Origin: Costus lasius
Lineage: Eukaryota; Streptophyta; Magnoliopsida; Zingiberales; Costaceae
Assembly: GCA_027563935.2 (NCBI GenBank)
Contig: JANVAS020000231.1
Coordinates: 14,278,001-14,342,000, forward strand
Direction of reading: 5' to 3'
Length of the DNA stretch: 64,000 nt
Position 1 is the first letter of the stretch, and each line of letters opens with the position of its first letter. The translations under genes and the position numbers were made by a program. This document shows, one piece after another, positions 10,301-19,831 of this stretch. The notes beneath the pieces were generated by a model, which saw nothing but the letters and a program-made list of their open reading frames with translations, was not told where the DNA came from and ran no database searches.

Positions 10301-11040
10301 AATTATCCAGCAAGCTGCGAGGCCGGATAATTCCCTCAAATTTAAATATCCAACAAGTCGCAAGATCAGATATTTTCCAAATTCTGATATCCAACATGTC
10401 GCAAGACCGGATATTTCTAAATTTGAATTATTCAACAAGCCGAGAGGCCGGATAATTCCCTCAAATTTAATATCCAACAAGTCGTAAGACGGGATATTTC
10501 CAAATTTGAATTATCCAACAAGCCGCGAGGCCGGATAATTCCCTCGAATTTAAATATCCAACAAGTCACAAGATCGGGTATTTTCAAATTTAAATTATCC
10601 AACATCTCGCAAGATTGGATATTTCAAAATCAAATTATCCAACAAGCCACAAGGCCGGGTAATTTTCCTCAAACCAAATTATCCAATACGCCGCGAGGCC
10701 GGATATTTTCCTATGTTCAAATCATCCAACACGCCGTAAGGCCAGATAATTTTCTCAAATTCAATATCCAACAAGTCGCAATACAGGATATTTTCCAAAT
10801 CAAAATTTTCCAACAAGCCGCAAGGCCGGATATTTCTGCAAATTCAAATTATCCAACAAGCCGCAAGGCGGGGTAATTTTATTCAAATTCAAATATCCAA
10901 CACGCCGCAAGGCCAAGTAATTCACTCAAATTTAATATCCAATATGCCGCGAGGCCGGGTAATTTCCCCAAATCAGATATCCAACACCCCGTTAAGGCTA
11001 GATGATCTTCAAAATTCGAATATCCAGCATGCCTTAATGT
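10301..11040 (+). repeat. Tandem array of about 17 GNRA-capped hairpin units
   Basis: Units of about 40-45 bp follow one plan: left arm, AACAA, inner 3-bp stem, 4-base loop, inner stem, one base, right arm. Type 1 has outer arms ATTATCC/GGATAAT and inner stem GCC/GGC. Type 2 has outer arms AATATCC/GGATATT and inner stem GTC/GAC. The two types tend to alternate in the first half. Loops are mostly GCGA, GCAA, GAGA or GTAA, all fitting GNRA. Later units are more decayed. Confidence 0.85.
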
Positions 11041-11051
11041 ATTAAGATTGA

Positions 11052-11109
11052 ATATTGTTTGGGAGGTGCGTACGTCGATGTTTATCATCGGGGCGTAGTT
11101 TATCATTAT
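11052..11109 (+). other. Two-helix motif, copy A2
   Basis: ATATTG, the 18-nt strand TTTGGGAGGTGCGTACGT, the hairpin CGATG/CATCG with loop TTTAT, the 13-nt strand GGGCGTAGTTTAT, and CATTAT (P1 with one mismatch). It closes the hairpin array that copy A1 opens. Confidence 0.7.
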
Positions 11110-11414
11110 GACATTGTGCTGCCAAGGCCGAATATTCTCAAAGTTCAAACATCTAATAAGTCATCGCAAAACCAAACACAATACAAAGCTATCCAAATTG
11201 ATGAAAGTTCCTTTCTTCTATCACTTATATATTATGTCAAGCCATGTATTGTTATGATGTTCATGAATAAAATTGTCTGGCCTTATATTTCATTTCATAG
11301 TATAGATCTCTTAATCAAAGGTTCCCTAATTTTAAGGGTAATTAACAATGAGTGCTTGCTCTCATTGGAAGCCAAAACCCATTAAACAATAAGCCTTATT
11401 AATTTAAGGTGAAT

Positions 11415-12383
11415 TTAATAAAGGTCATATGACATTTTAATGTGACACTTTTTGACCCCACAAAGGAGTTGTGTGCTTCTTGTGGCTTTCTTCTTATTTG
11501 TATATTTTGTGTCTTTTCCTTTAATACAATCTACACAAATACCAAAATCAGTAAAATCCAAATCAGGAAGGATATTATTTTTTATTAATCCTTGTATCCT
11601 TTCTTTGGATATGTGACCTAAATGTTTATGCCACAAGTAAGCAGAACTTTCATCTATTAAACCTCGTTTGGTACCAAGAGGATGATGCAAAGTTAATAGA
11701 GTCTCAGCAAATAGATTATCAAGATTTATTTTATATAAGCCATCATTAAGAACACCAGAACCAATAAAATGATTGTGTTTAAATAAGCTACAACATCTAT
11801 TTCCAAACTTAAAGGAGTATCCAGCTGTATCAAGTTTTGATAAAGAAATTAAATTATGAGAAACAGAAGGAACATAAAGAGTTTGGAAAAGATCTAAATG
11901 ATGTCCAGTGTATAAAATCAAACGATAAGTTCCGATGGCTTCAACTGAAGCTTTAACTCGATTTTCCATAAGCACAAAATTTTCATTTGCGTTTATGGTT
12001 TGGGCCATAAGGAATCCTTGCATCGTATTTGAAACATGAGTAGTACAACCAGAATCAATCCACCAAGTATTAAAAGGAACTTCAACAAAATTTGATTCGA
12101 AACATACGAAAGCATTATGCTTACCTCTACTTTCAAACCATGCCTTATGTTTTTGGCAATCTTTCTTATGGTGTCAAGGCTTTCCACAAAAATGACAACC
12201 TTTTTTCTTTTGTTCCTTCTTTTGGATCTGGGTAGATGACTCATTAACCTTCAATGGTCCTTTATTATCCTTTGGATTCTTCTTTCTTGATTTATTTTTA
12301 GCTCCTTGTTGACCCATGAGATTAATTGAGTGAGTTCCTTGTTTTCTTAATCTTGTTTCCTCTTGAATAAGCAAAGTTTGCAA
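11415..12383 (-). pseudogene. pol: Copia pol fragment: zinc knuckle, protease, pre-integrase
   Basis: One reading frame shared with the upstream gag. It holds a basic linker, a zinc knuckle (CHFC then H and C at correct spacing) interrupted by a TGA at 12174-12176 where a Gly is expected, a retropepsin-like protease with active site DSG, and a GAG-pre-integrase segment with HKHLGH and CVDC, the HHCC zinc finger of integrase. The copia-like frame ends near 11460. The last 15 or so codons come from the neighbouring E element. The product would be nonfunctional because the catalytic integrase core and RT are gone. Confidence 0.85.
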
Positions 12384-12940
12384 TTATGTCACATTCCATT
12401 TATCTTTTATTGTATTATAATTTATTTGGAATGGACCATATTGAGGAGGCAAAGAGTTCATGATGAATGTCACAAGGAAGCTTTCATCAACTTTCATTCC
12501 CATGGATCCCAATCTTGCCGCTATATTTATCATTTCACTAAGGTGCTCATGCATGGTACGAGAACTATTGAATTTCATGGTGGTTAATGTACCCATTAAT
12601 GTCCTAGCAATTGACTTATTAGCAGTGTCAGAATGGGACACACTTTTTACTAATTCCATAAAAACTTTTGCACTATTAGTTTTAAAAATTGTTGACTTGA
12701 TGTTCTCTGCTATTGTCATTCGCATAAACATTAAACTCATTCTATTTGATCTTTCCCAAGCATTATAGAAAGATATTTGGTCTGCACTACTAGAGTCAGT
12801 GATAACATCAGGCTTATCATCTATAAGTGCTAAATCAAGATCCAAAATTCCTAAGTGAAATTGGACTTGTTTAGACTATTCAGAAAAATTAAGCCCATTG
12901 AACTTTATAATAGATGAAGCTTGCGAATGAAGATAAATAG
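12384..12940 (-). pseudogene. gag: Copia gag (UBN2 type), interrupted
   Basis: The main open part is 12384-12845. The same frame continues upstream through a TAG at 12876-12878, where a Trp or similar residue is expected, into a typical N-terminal gag segment. A TAA at 12384-12386 separates gag from the knuckle and protease in the same frame. The UBN2 core is recognisable by AWERSNRMSL, IKSTIF, LMGTLTTMKF and FLVTFIMNSLPPQYGPF. Gag would build the particle that packages element RNA. With at least three in-frame stops across gag-pol this copy is dead. Confidence 0.85.
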
Positions 12941-13946
12941 GACCAAATGCTGCAAATAAATAAAATGCTCATACATTAATGCTTCAAGTTTTAAATAAAA
13001 ATATAATATAGATTCAGATGATAAAATTAAATGTGCATTGATGTTCTCCTTTGGGTGATTCAACAATACACAACAATAAATATTATCAATGCTTATTATT
13101 TTAACATAATTTGTAATTGAAGTATATTTCAATTAGGCATGCCGATAATCTTTGGATGTACCAAACATATATAACAAAATATATCAATTAACCATTGTCA
13201 TGTTCATGATTACAAAATAACTAATCAACCTTTGGGCGATTCCTAAATATTTTATAATTAATGAATTTCAATATACCCATTACTATAATATATATCATCA
13301 TGTTATCCTTTTAATAACATCACATAATAATGGGTGATTGAAATTTTAATTTGGCATCTATATAAATATTCTAATTTGGCCACTTTGGTGACTAACAAAT
13401 TATTCATAATATAGATTCCAAATTAATTGTAATGTTATACAACTTAATAAAAGTTTCTTTAAAAAAAAACTTTTGTTTAAACATGACTGTATATAATATT
13501 TTCACTATGATGTTAATCACATTAACTAATTCTAAAGAAGTCATAACATAAAATTATTCATATAACTTAATCCATTATATTTCAAATGTTACTATTATTT
13601 GTTGAACTTTATAAATATGTCACAAATGATTAAGGAAGCATTAAAATATTTAAACCAATGAAAGAGAAAAACACGTAAAGAATATATCACATAAAAATAG
13701 TAAACCAAAATTCATTAGTGCATTGATTTCAATATATAAATCCAAATAAAGAGAAATCAAAGATATAATTTATATAGCGTTCATGATAAATACATTTTCT
13801 ATCATAATTATGTGTCCAACTTAAACACATAACTTCTTATTTATTTATATATACATGAAATTATTTGAATTGATGTAGAATATATTATCATCATGCCAAA
13901 AAAATAAATAATTATTAATGAAAAATTATATGTTCTAGAGCCATGA
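12941..13946 (-). other. AT-rich leader of the copia fragment
   Basis: About 1 kb between gag and the primer-binding site, very AT-rich, with no supported gene. Confidence 0.6.
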
Positions 13947-13957
13947 CTCTGATACCA
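13947..13957 (-). other. Primer-binding site, tRNA-iMet type
   Basis: Minus strand TGGTATCAGAG, two bases from the LTR end at 13960. Confidence 0.85.
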
Positions 13958-13959
13958 CA

Positions 13960-14401
13960 TGTAAGATAATTTTATTTCTCTATTATTATTATGTAAACAA
14001 TATATATTATAATTCCATTAGCATTATATCAAGATCTTTGAACTATATAATTTTCGCATGCATAATAAAAGTCAAGAATAAAATCATACCTTGATCCATG
14101 ATGATTTGATAATGATTGATTAAAATAATCTCTTGTTTGATGAAACTAGATTTCTCTCTCTTGACCCCCTTGATCCATGATTGAAGATCACATCATCCTT
14201 TTATTGATGGAGAATTTACGTTAATGGGTAGAGAGAGGACCCGTTTCTTTTTATCTATTATAACCCACATCCCATCAATGTATAGGTTAACAAATAATTC
14301 TTGTAACCAATAGGATTTAGAAACTTATCAATTATTAAAATATGATAAGTTATTTTAAATAATTAATAGATTAGAACATATGGACCGTAAAATAACCTAC
14401 A
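13960..14401 (-). repeat. 5' LTR of the copia fragment (442 bp)
   Basis: Plus-strand ends are TGTAAGATA and ATAACCTACA, giving TG/CA termini. It sits next to a primer-binding site. No partner LTR is present, and the bases after 14401 (GAGAG) have no matching flank, because the other end is deleted. Confidence 0.75.
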
Positions 14402-15342
14402 GAGAGAGCTCACTAGTGAAAGCATGGGCCTTAGGTTCAGTAGCCTTGCATGGTGCGCTCAAGCAGCACATTGGCGAAGACTAGTTTATGATCAGACTAA
14501 ATTCATGTGCAGTTTATTTGGAATAAAACAAGCTTAATCATAGAGTTGAGTTGGAAATTAATTTGAACCAGCTTAATAGATTAAGTGGTTCAATTTCAAA
14601 TTCAGCTCGACATTAAGTTTTGGACTAGTTTGACTCGATATCAGTCAACTCTCGGCCAATGTAGGTACTTGTTAGAAAGCTTAACAAATCTCCTATCCCA
14701 TGTACCTATATTGTTATGTAGAAATTTTTAGATTTTATGTTTAAATCATAGGGGCTTGGTTTAGTGTTAATTTGGCCAATTTAGCACAATTCAATCTGGT
14801 TTAGTGAATTTCATTTTTGGTTTAGTGGATCAGAGATCAGTTCCCTAAGTTTTTGGTATGTTCCATCATATTGTGGTCTTAGATTGCATAATAGGTGTCA
14901 TTGTGATAGTGTTTATGTATACATCTATTTTGTACATCGATCACTTTATTTGCTTTTAATTGATTGATACTTGGATAAGTTAGATTATTTGTCATCTAAA
15001 GAGGAAAGACCTCAAACTAAATTCCATGACATTATTTTTCGATTGGTAGGATCTCATATTAGTATCTAGTTTTCCTGTATTGGTTATATATGATGATAAT
15101 ATCTATTGCAATGTACCCCCTTTTGTACTTGTCATTGTGCTTATTGTATATACACTTAACATGATGGATTTATGAGTCTTGACACACAGTATTATACTAC
15201 TCATATGTTCCTATAATTGAGCACACACAGTTTTATTGATATCCACAAAGTTATGTCATTTATAGTTTATAGTTCCATTGACAGAGATGGTGTAATGGAA
15301 GGGGTGGTCCTTAATTTTGACTATAGGTTTAGATAACAATGC
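14402..15342. other. Unassigned intergenic stretch
   Basis: About 940 bp without a convincing ORF, LTR or repeat match inside the window. Confidence 0.5.
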
Positions 15343-15983
15343 TGTTGGCCCAATCTTTAATTATCTTAGTCTTTAATCTATTACAATAAGTTTTGATAAT
15401 AACAAACCATTTTACTAGCATTATCTTTTGAGCATCTTATTTAGGTTGAAGATAGTGGATGGTTTATGAAGTTTAAGCTCAAGTTCTTTTCAACTTTCAT
15501 CCGTATTAAGAAGAAAATTGAACTCTTATGGTGATCAAGACTTATTTCTCATAGTTTTATTTTTTTATTCCTTAGATAAATATAAAGTGTTTAAATTACT
15601 TCTTATTTGATGGCTCTTTCCCCCAAAATTCGTTGAATACATCCTTGGTTATCTTGTTCCCAAAATTTACGTATATCATTGAACCAAAGATTTTATAATT
15701 TTAACCTTGTTGTAGTATTTAACCCTAAAACCATTTTTTTCCTTGCCAAAATTTTGTGAACCCATTATATTTAGAAAGTAGACATTTTAAGCTTTTTGAC
15801 AATTCAAATGACTTTCAATTTGGACTTTAAATGAGTTCAAATGAGCGAAATCAATTTAAACCAAATGAGTCTGAACTAGGCTGAACTGAACCTAGTTGAA
15901 TTGGCCCAAACAGGCCCAAACCGAGCTTTTTCAACCTCCAATGGCTATTTCTTGAAATCTAGCCATTTGTAACCCCAAAAAAT

Positions 15984-15991
15984 TATATAAA
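15984..15991 (+). promoter_or_regulatory. TATA-like box in the SIRE-like LTR
   Basis: TATATAAA in an AT-rich setting in the expected part of the LTR. Predicted by motif only. Confidence 0.4.
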
Positions 15992-16159
15992 AATATTTTC
16001 AAAAGCCCTTGAACCTTTTGACATGATCTTCTAAACCATTTGTGACCTAGAGAGCTTTTTTTTCTCTTGAAATCTCAATAATAAACTCTATTGAAGATCT
16101 TGAAGTATAGAAATCTTTTGAAGCCCTCATCATTTAAAAAGAGCTTTTTCAAAAGAGGA

Positions 16160-16164
16160 GTTGA
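16160..16164. repeat. Target-site duplication GTTGA, left (copia-1)
   Basis: Repeated at 36693-36697, immediately outside the second LTR. Confidence 0.93.
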
Positions 16165-16757
16165 TGTTAGTGTTAATGCCTTGCAGACCAATGTATGGAC
16201 TTGGTCCGGCATTATTTGAATGTACTTTGATAAAATTGATATAATCAATTAAGACATGGTCGTTATTATGCAGATTGCTTTACCTGTGTTGATGTATTGA
16301 ATTGCATAATTAATGTCCCATGAATTTGGTTGGATCCATTCTCATAAGTCATCCTCAGTCAAGGTGCCTTAGCCGATATGGGACAGCTTTTGGTGCATGT
16401 GAGACTGGTGTATGGGCTGATTAGGTGCAGGGCACAGTAACGCAGACATACAGGTGCATTAGATGCATTGGAGTGATCCACCGTGAGGATTGACTTGTCT
16501 AGTCAACAAGTCAATCCCACTTGCAAGAGGTTTGCATTGATCCTTGGACTTGAGGTATTCGTGTCTAGATCTAATGATGGATGTGTTTTGATGCACTCTT
16601 ATGTCTGTCCGTAAATGGGAGACCAAAACGATTGTCATTGGGCACATCATAAGTCACATAGAGACATGAATGACCAATAGTAGGATTTGCCCCTTCCTTA
16701 ATTGGAAGCATGATATCCACTTTGGGGTGCCCCACCTCATTGGTGCATGATAGGAAT

Positions 16758-16769
16758 GTGTGGCCACAC
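16758..16769. promoter_or_regulatory. 12-bp palindrome GTGTGGCCACAC in LTR U3
   Basis: Same place as the GTATGGCCATAC palindrome in other copia LTRs here (49755, 51745, 59171, 62517). The two versions differ by a compensating pair of changes. Function unknown. Confidence 0.55.
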
Positions 16770-17204
16770 TAGTTGAGTCATGACCAATAGATTGGATTAT
16801 TAAATATGAGACTAAATCCAATGGCGAGATATCAGTTTAGGAAAAGGGATGTAGAATGCATGAGAATCCTCGTTGCTTGTCAGGAAGTTGTTGCCAGATG
16901 ACTTTAATCCTATGACATGGGTAGTTGTGATGTGTTGCTAGATACCTCTCACTACTTATGATGTTTCATCATCATTGCCATCATCATATGGATCCTACGG
17001 GGTCACACGCAATAGACTCTTGATGTTGTATTTTGATCTGGATATCTTGGAATATATATATATTTGAGTTCATTTTGATCTTAAGTCCAAGACAGATTCA
17101 TGGTTGAATCTGAGTCCAATTGGGATTCATGGGTTTATGTATATCCTGGTCAAGTATGTACTCTGTATGGGAGTTGAACTTGGATTTGGGACTATAAACC
17201 ATGT

Positions 17205-17580
17205 TGGTTTCGAATCCTAATTTAATTAGGAGTTGGAATTCTAATCCTAATTTAATTAGGAGTTGGAATCCTAACCTTATTAGGAAATAAAATCCTATTC
17301 CAACTAGGAGTTGGAATCCTAATTTAATTAGGAGTTGGAATCCTAATTCTACTAGGAGTGAGAATCCTAATCTAGTTATGATTCAAATCCTAATAAGAAT
17401 TTGGTTATGGATAAGGCCCATAGTGGTTGAGCGCGAATCCTAATCCAACTAGGATTCAAATCCTAATGAGAATTGGATATGGATACGGCCCATAGTGATT
17501 GGGCGCAAATCCCAATCCAATTAGGATTCAAATCCTAAGCCAATAAGGATTTTATTCATTGGCCTAATTAGTGTTGAAAT
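17205..17580 (+). repeat. Array of short palindromes (CCTAAT...ATTAGG) in 5' LTR
   Basis: Repeated units of about 24 bp built on CCTAATTTAATTAGG, CCTAATCCAACTAGG and similar, separated by AGTTGGAAT-like spacers. Partner array at 35285-35860 is longer. Confidence 0.85.
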
Positions 17581-18003
17581 CCAAATCCAATTAGGGATTG
17601 TGGATTAAATCTAATTGAGGCAAGATTGGAATCCTAATGGGAGTAGGATTCATCATTGGCGCATGGGTTAATTCCATACATGGAATTGGCACCAATTGAC
17701 ATGAATAAATCCTAATGGAATTTGGTTTCCATTGTTGGAAATATCTTGGACGTGTGAGGCTAATTTATTGGCATGTAAGGCTTGATTAATTCAAGCAAGT
17801 GTTGCGCTAATAAATATGGAAAGTCCTAATTAGATTGGAACTCAAATATCCCCTCTTGATATGGCAAGAAGCTAGAATTGTTTCCAAGCTTCTTCATGCG
17901 CCAATTCAAGGAGGTGTGTGGTTGATCTCTTATGGCAATTCCTTGGAGGAATTGTGCCAAGAACAAATAAGGAATGAGGGAAGGCGGCTATGGCATGGTT
18001 GGT

Positions 18004-18011
18004 TATAAAAG
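18004..18011 (+). promoter_or_regulatory. TATA box of copia-1 5' LTR
   Basis: TATAAAAG about 500 bp before the LTR end. The 3' LTR has ACAAAAG at the same place (near 36190). Confidence 0.6.
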
Positions 18012-18427
18012 AAGGGGTATGCGCCCCCCCCCTCTTTGGACAATCATTGTGTGCAGAATTCTTCTTCAAGGCAAGGCGACTTCTACTTGAAGTTGCGCAA
18101 GCATCTTGAAGCCCTAGCCGCCCTCTTCTTCCTTAGTTACGCCACCATCCCTCTTCATCCTTGTGTGGCTGAGAGTCTCCAAGCAAGGGACTTGTTGGCA
18201 TGAAGAACAAAGGGAGAAGAAGAAGAAAAATCCAAGAGGTGATCTTCTCTTCCCGAGGCTAGCACCAAGCGTGGAAGGGAGCAACGTTGAGAAGGTCGAC
18301 GCGTGGATACTTGTAGAGGACGAGCACTTGAGCGTCTTCAACTTGGCATCATCGACTTGACAAGCTATAGAGGTACAAACTCTTAACACATCCTTGTGTT
18401 CTCTCTCTCGCATGGATCCTTGGGAAA

Positions 18428-18503
18428 GGAATGTGTTCCGGGTGTAATGCTTCTTCCGCTGCGTCCTGGGACTGCAAAAATTTTAAATTACACCCGGCAT
18501 TCC
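18428..18503 (+). other. LTR-terminal hairpin next to the primer-binding site
   Basis: GGAATG and CCGGGTGTAAT pair with ATTACACCCGG and CATTCC across a loop containing TTCTTCCGCTGC, with one 4-nt bulge. It ends 7 nt before the LTR end. The loop sequence recurs near the ends of the LTRs at 48389 (minus) and 61944 (plus). Confidence 0.65.
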
Positions 18504-18511
18504 CCAAACAG

Positions 18512-18523
18512 TGGTATCAGAGC
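18512..18523 (+). other. Primer-binding site, tRNA-iMet type
   Basis: TGGTATCAGAGC, exact, one base after the 5' LTR. Confidence 0.95.
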
Positions 18524-19522
18524 TACTTGCGAGAAACACAAGGTGTACATATGGTTGTGTGAAAAATTTTTCAAAAATTTTTCTTTCATCCATGCGCGTT
18601 TCACCTAGAAAGCATTTTCATCCAAACTTCTCTTATCGATTTTTATGGCCGAAATTTGGATTGTGTTTCTGATTGATTTAAGTCCAAAGGCGCACGTAGT
18701 TTTGTCAAGTAGGATGGTCATTGTGTCTTCGAACTGGCCAGGTCTCTTGATCTGACAAAATTGCCAGCCGATAGGGTCTATGAAATCATCAAGAAACTTG
18801 ATCCCAATTTTAGCATAAATTTGATTGAGAGAGTGCGTTGACCATATCGACCATAATAGCATGCCTGTGATGTTTTTCCTTTTGCTGCCACAACCATAGG
18901 AAAACTGCATGCTAGAAAAGAATAAAAACAAACATGAAAAAACTCTCAATGAAATATCAAATCGATAGCCTTCTGATGTGTAGCCCTCATCAAACTATCG
19001 ATTAGTGGTGTTGTGAACTGTTCCCACCCTCGTGGGACACACCCACTTATCTTTAGTAGGTGTGTGGTGGCAATGGTTTCCCCAATCCGTTTTAACTGGG
19101 TGCGCCTTCGCAAGGAAACTCGTTGGCCCTAGGCATAACAATTAGATCAGACTTGACTAGTTTTTCATATGTCACTGACATGATGAATCACTAGAGGTAG
19201 CTGTTGAGAGGATAGGGTTCTGTGTTGTATCCAGCCCTCGCTGGACATAGGGCGCCTAGTCTGTCTTAACTAAGAGGAGTTGTGCACGACACAATTGGCT
19301 GACATGCCTACCTAAAGAAGCATGAGATCACTCTGTGCATCCCAACTCACCCTCGTGAGTCGCGGAGACCTCACATGAAATTAGGATCCTACTCACTTCT
19401 TTCCATGTTGAGTTTGAGAGTTCTCAACTTGTTTTGGAAATAGTAGGAGCATAGCATTTAATTTAAAAGTCCTTGTTAAATGCTTTATCATAGTACTTAT
19501 TTTGCTTGTTTGCTTATTGTAG
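18524..19522 (+). other. Copia-1 leader with three conserved hairpins
   Basis: Noncoding leader. Hairpins at 19022-19037 (TCCCAC/GTGGGA), 19230-19245 (TCCAGC/GCTGGA) and 19345-19360 (ACTCAC/GTGAGT) all share the loop CCTC. Starts are 208 and 115 nt apart. The leaders of copia-2 (46926-47264) and the young Angela-like element (56453-56790) have three hairpins at almost the same spacing. Confidence 0.7.
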
Positions 19523-19831
19523 ATGATACCATCTCCTGAACCTACTTTGAAACTTTGTAAAAATAAACTGGATGGAACAAATTGGACAAGATGGTTCAAA
19601 ATTTTGACCAAAATGCTGGAACATGAGAATATGGTGTATCTTCTTGAAAGACCTCCAACCCAGCCCTGTATATATTTTTGTACAGAGTGGGAGTGGAATG
19701 TCTATCTTAAACATTGTACAGATAGTGAATATTACATTGCTCTTGTTTTGAAGTGCATGACCCCTGAGGTCCAAGTTGAGTGTGATGAGATGGGGATTTA
19801 TGATATCATCATACATCTTCAACGTCTCTAA
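19523..19831 (+). pseudogene. gag: Copia-1 gag remnant
   Basis: A 102-codon frame with the Angela-type gag N-terminus: a KLDGTNWTRWFKIL segment equivalent to the NFSDWYRHLKIVL segment of the intact element at 56249 and below, then LLERPP and CMTPEVQ. The intact polyprotein is about 1300 residues, so this is a short open remnant. After the stop the frame decays through several more stops. Confidence 0.75.

Larger units (their letters stand above)
10196..11465 (-). mobile_element. E-family noncoding element, copy A (truncated)
   Basis: The minus strand of the full E copy (37637-43800) matches this region in order: two-helix motif, hairpin array, then a closing stretch. The clearest direct match is 11305-11440 against the reverse complement of about 37700-37850, which share a block starting TAGATCTCTTAATCAAAGG and several later blocks. 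Copy A stops about 60-80 bp short of the E terminus, where copia pol sequence begins near 11450-11475. It has a second copy of the two-helix motif and a much longer hairpin array than the other copy. No protein-coding capacity is visible. Confidence 0.75.
11466..14401 (-). mobile_element. Truncated Ty1/copia element, TNT1-94-like
   Basis: Minus orientation. One 442-bp LTR (13960-14401), a primer-binding site, a 1-kb leader, and gag through the start of integrase remain. The rest of integrase, RT, RNase H and the 3' LTR are missing, replaced at about 11450-11475 by E-family sequence. The gag (UBN2 type) and protease (DSG) resemble plant TNT1-94-like copia polyproteins. Lineage is not resolved. 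Confidence 0.85.
15343..16164 (+). repeat. SIRE-like copia LTR, left half
   Basis: Begins about TGTTGGCCC, followed by a TTTTGATAATAACAAACC stretch typical of SIRE-like LTRs. A TATA-like TATATAAA lies at 15984-15991. It is cut at 16164 by copia-1 and resumes at 36698, as shown by the GTTGA duplication. The start is approximate. Confidence 0.6.
16165..18510 (+). repeat. Copia-1 5' LTR (2346 bp)
   Basis: TGTTAGTG to CCCCAAACA. It contains the palindrome GTGTGGCCACAC at 16758-16769, an array of short palindromes at about 17205-17580, a TATA box at 18004-18011, and a hairpin at 18428-18503 close to its end. Relative to the 3' LTR it keeps about 100 bp around 17700-17810 that the other LTR lacks, and has fewer palindrome units. 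Confidence 0.93.

Noticed and set aside
10301..11040. CRISPR-like array of spaced repeats
   Set aside because: Plant retrotransposon context, variable unit sequence, covarying arms and no unique spacers or cas genes. Treated as a tandem hairpin array.
18512..18523. tRNA gene fragments (initiator-Met-like)
   Set aside because: Only the 11-12 base primer-binding complement is present at each site, always next to an LTR; no cloverleaf.
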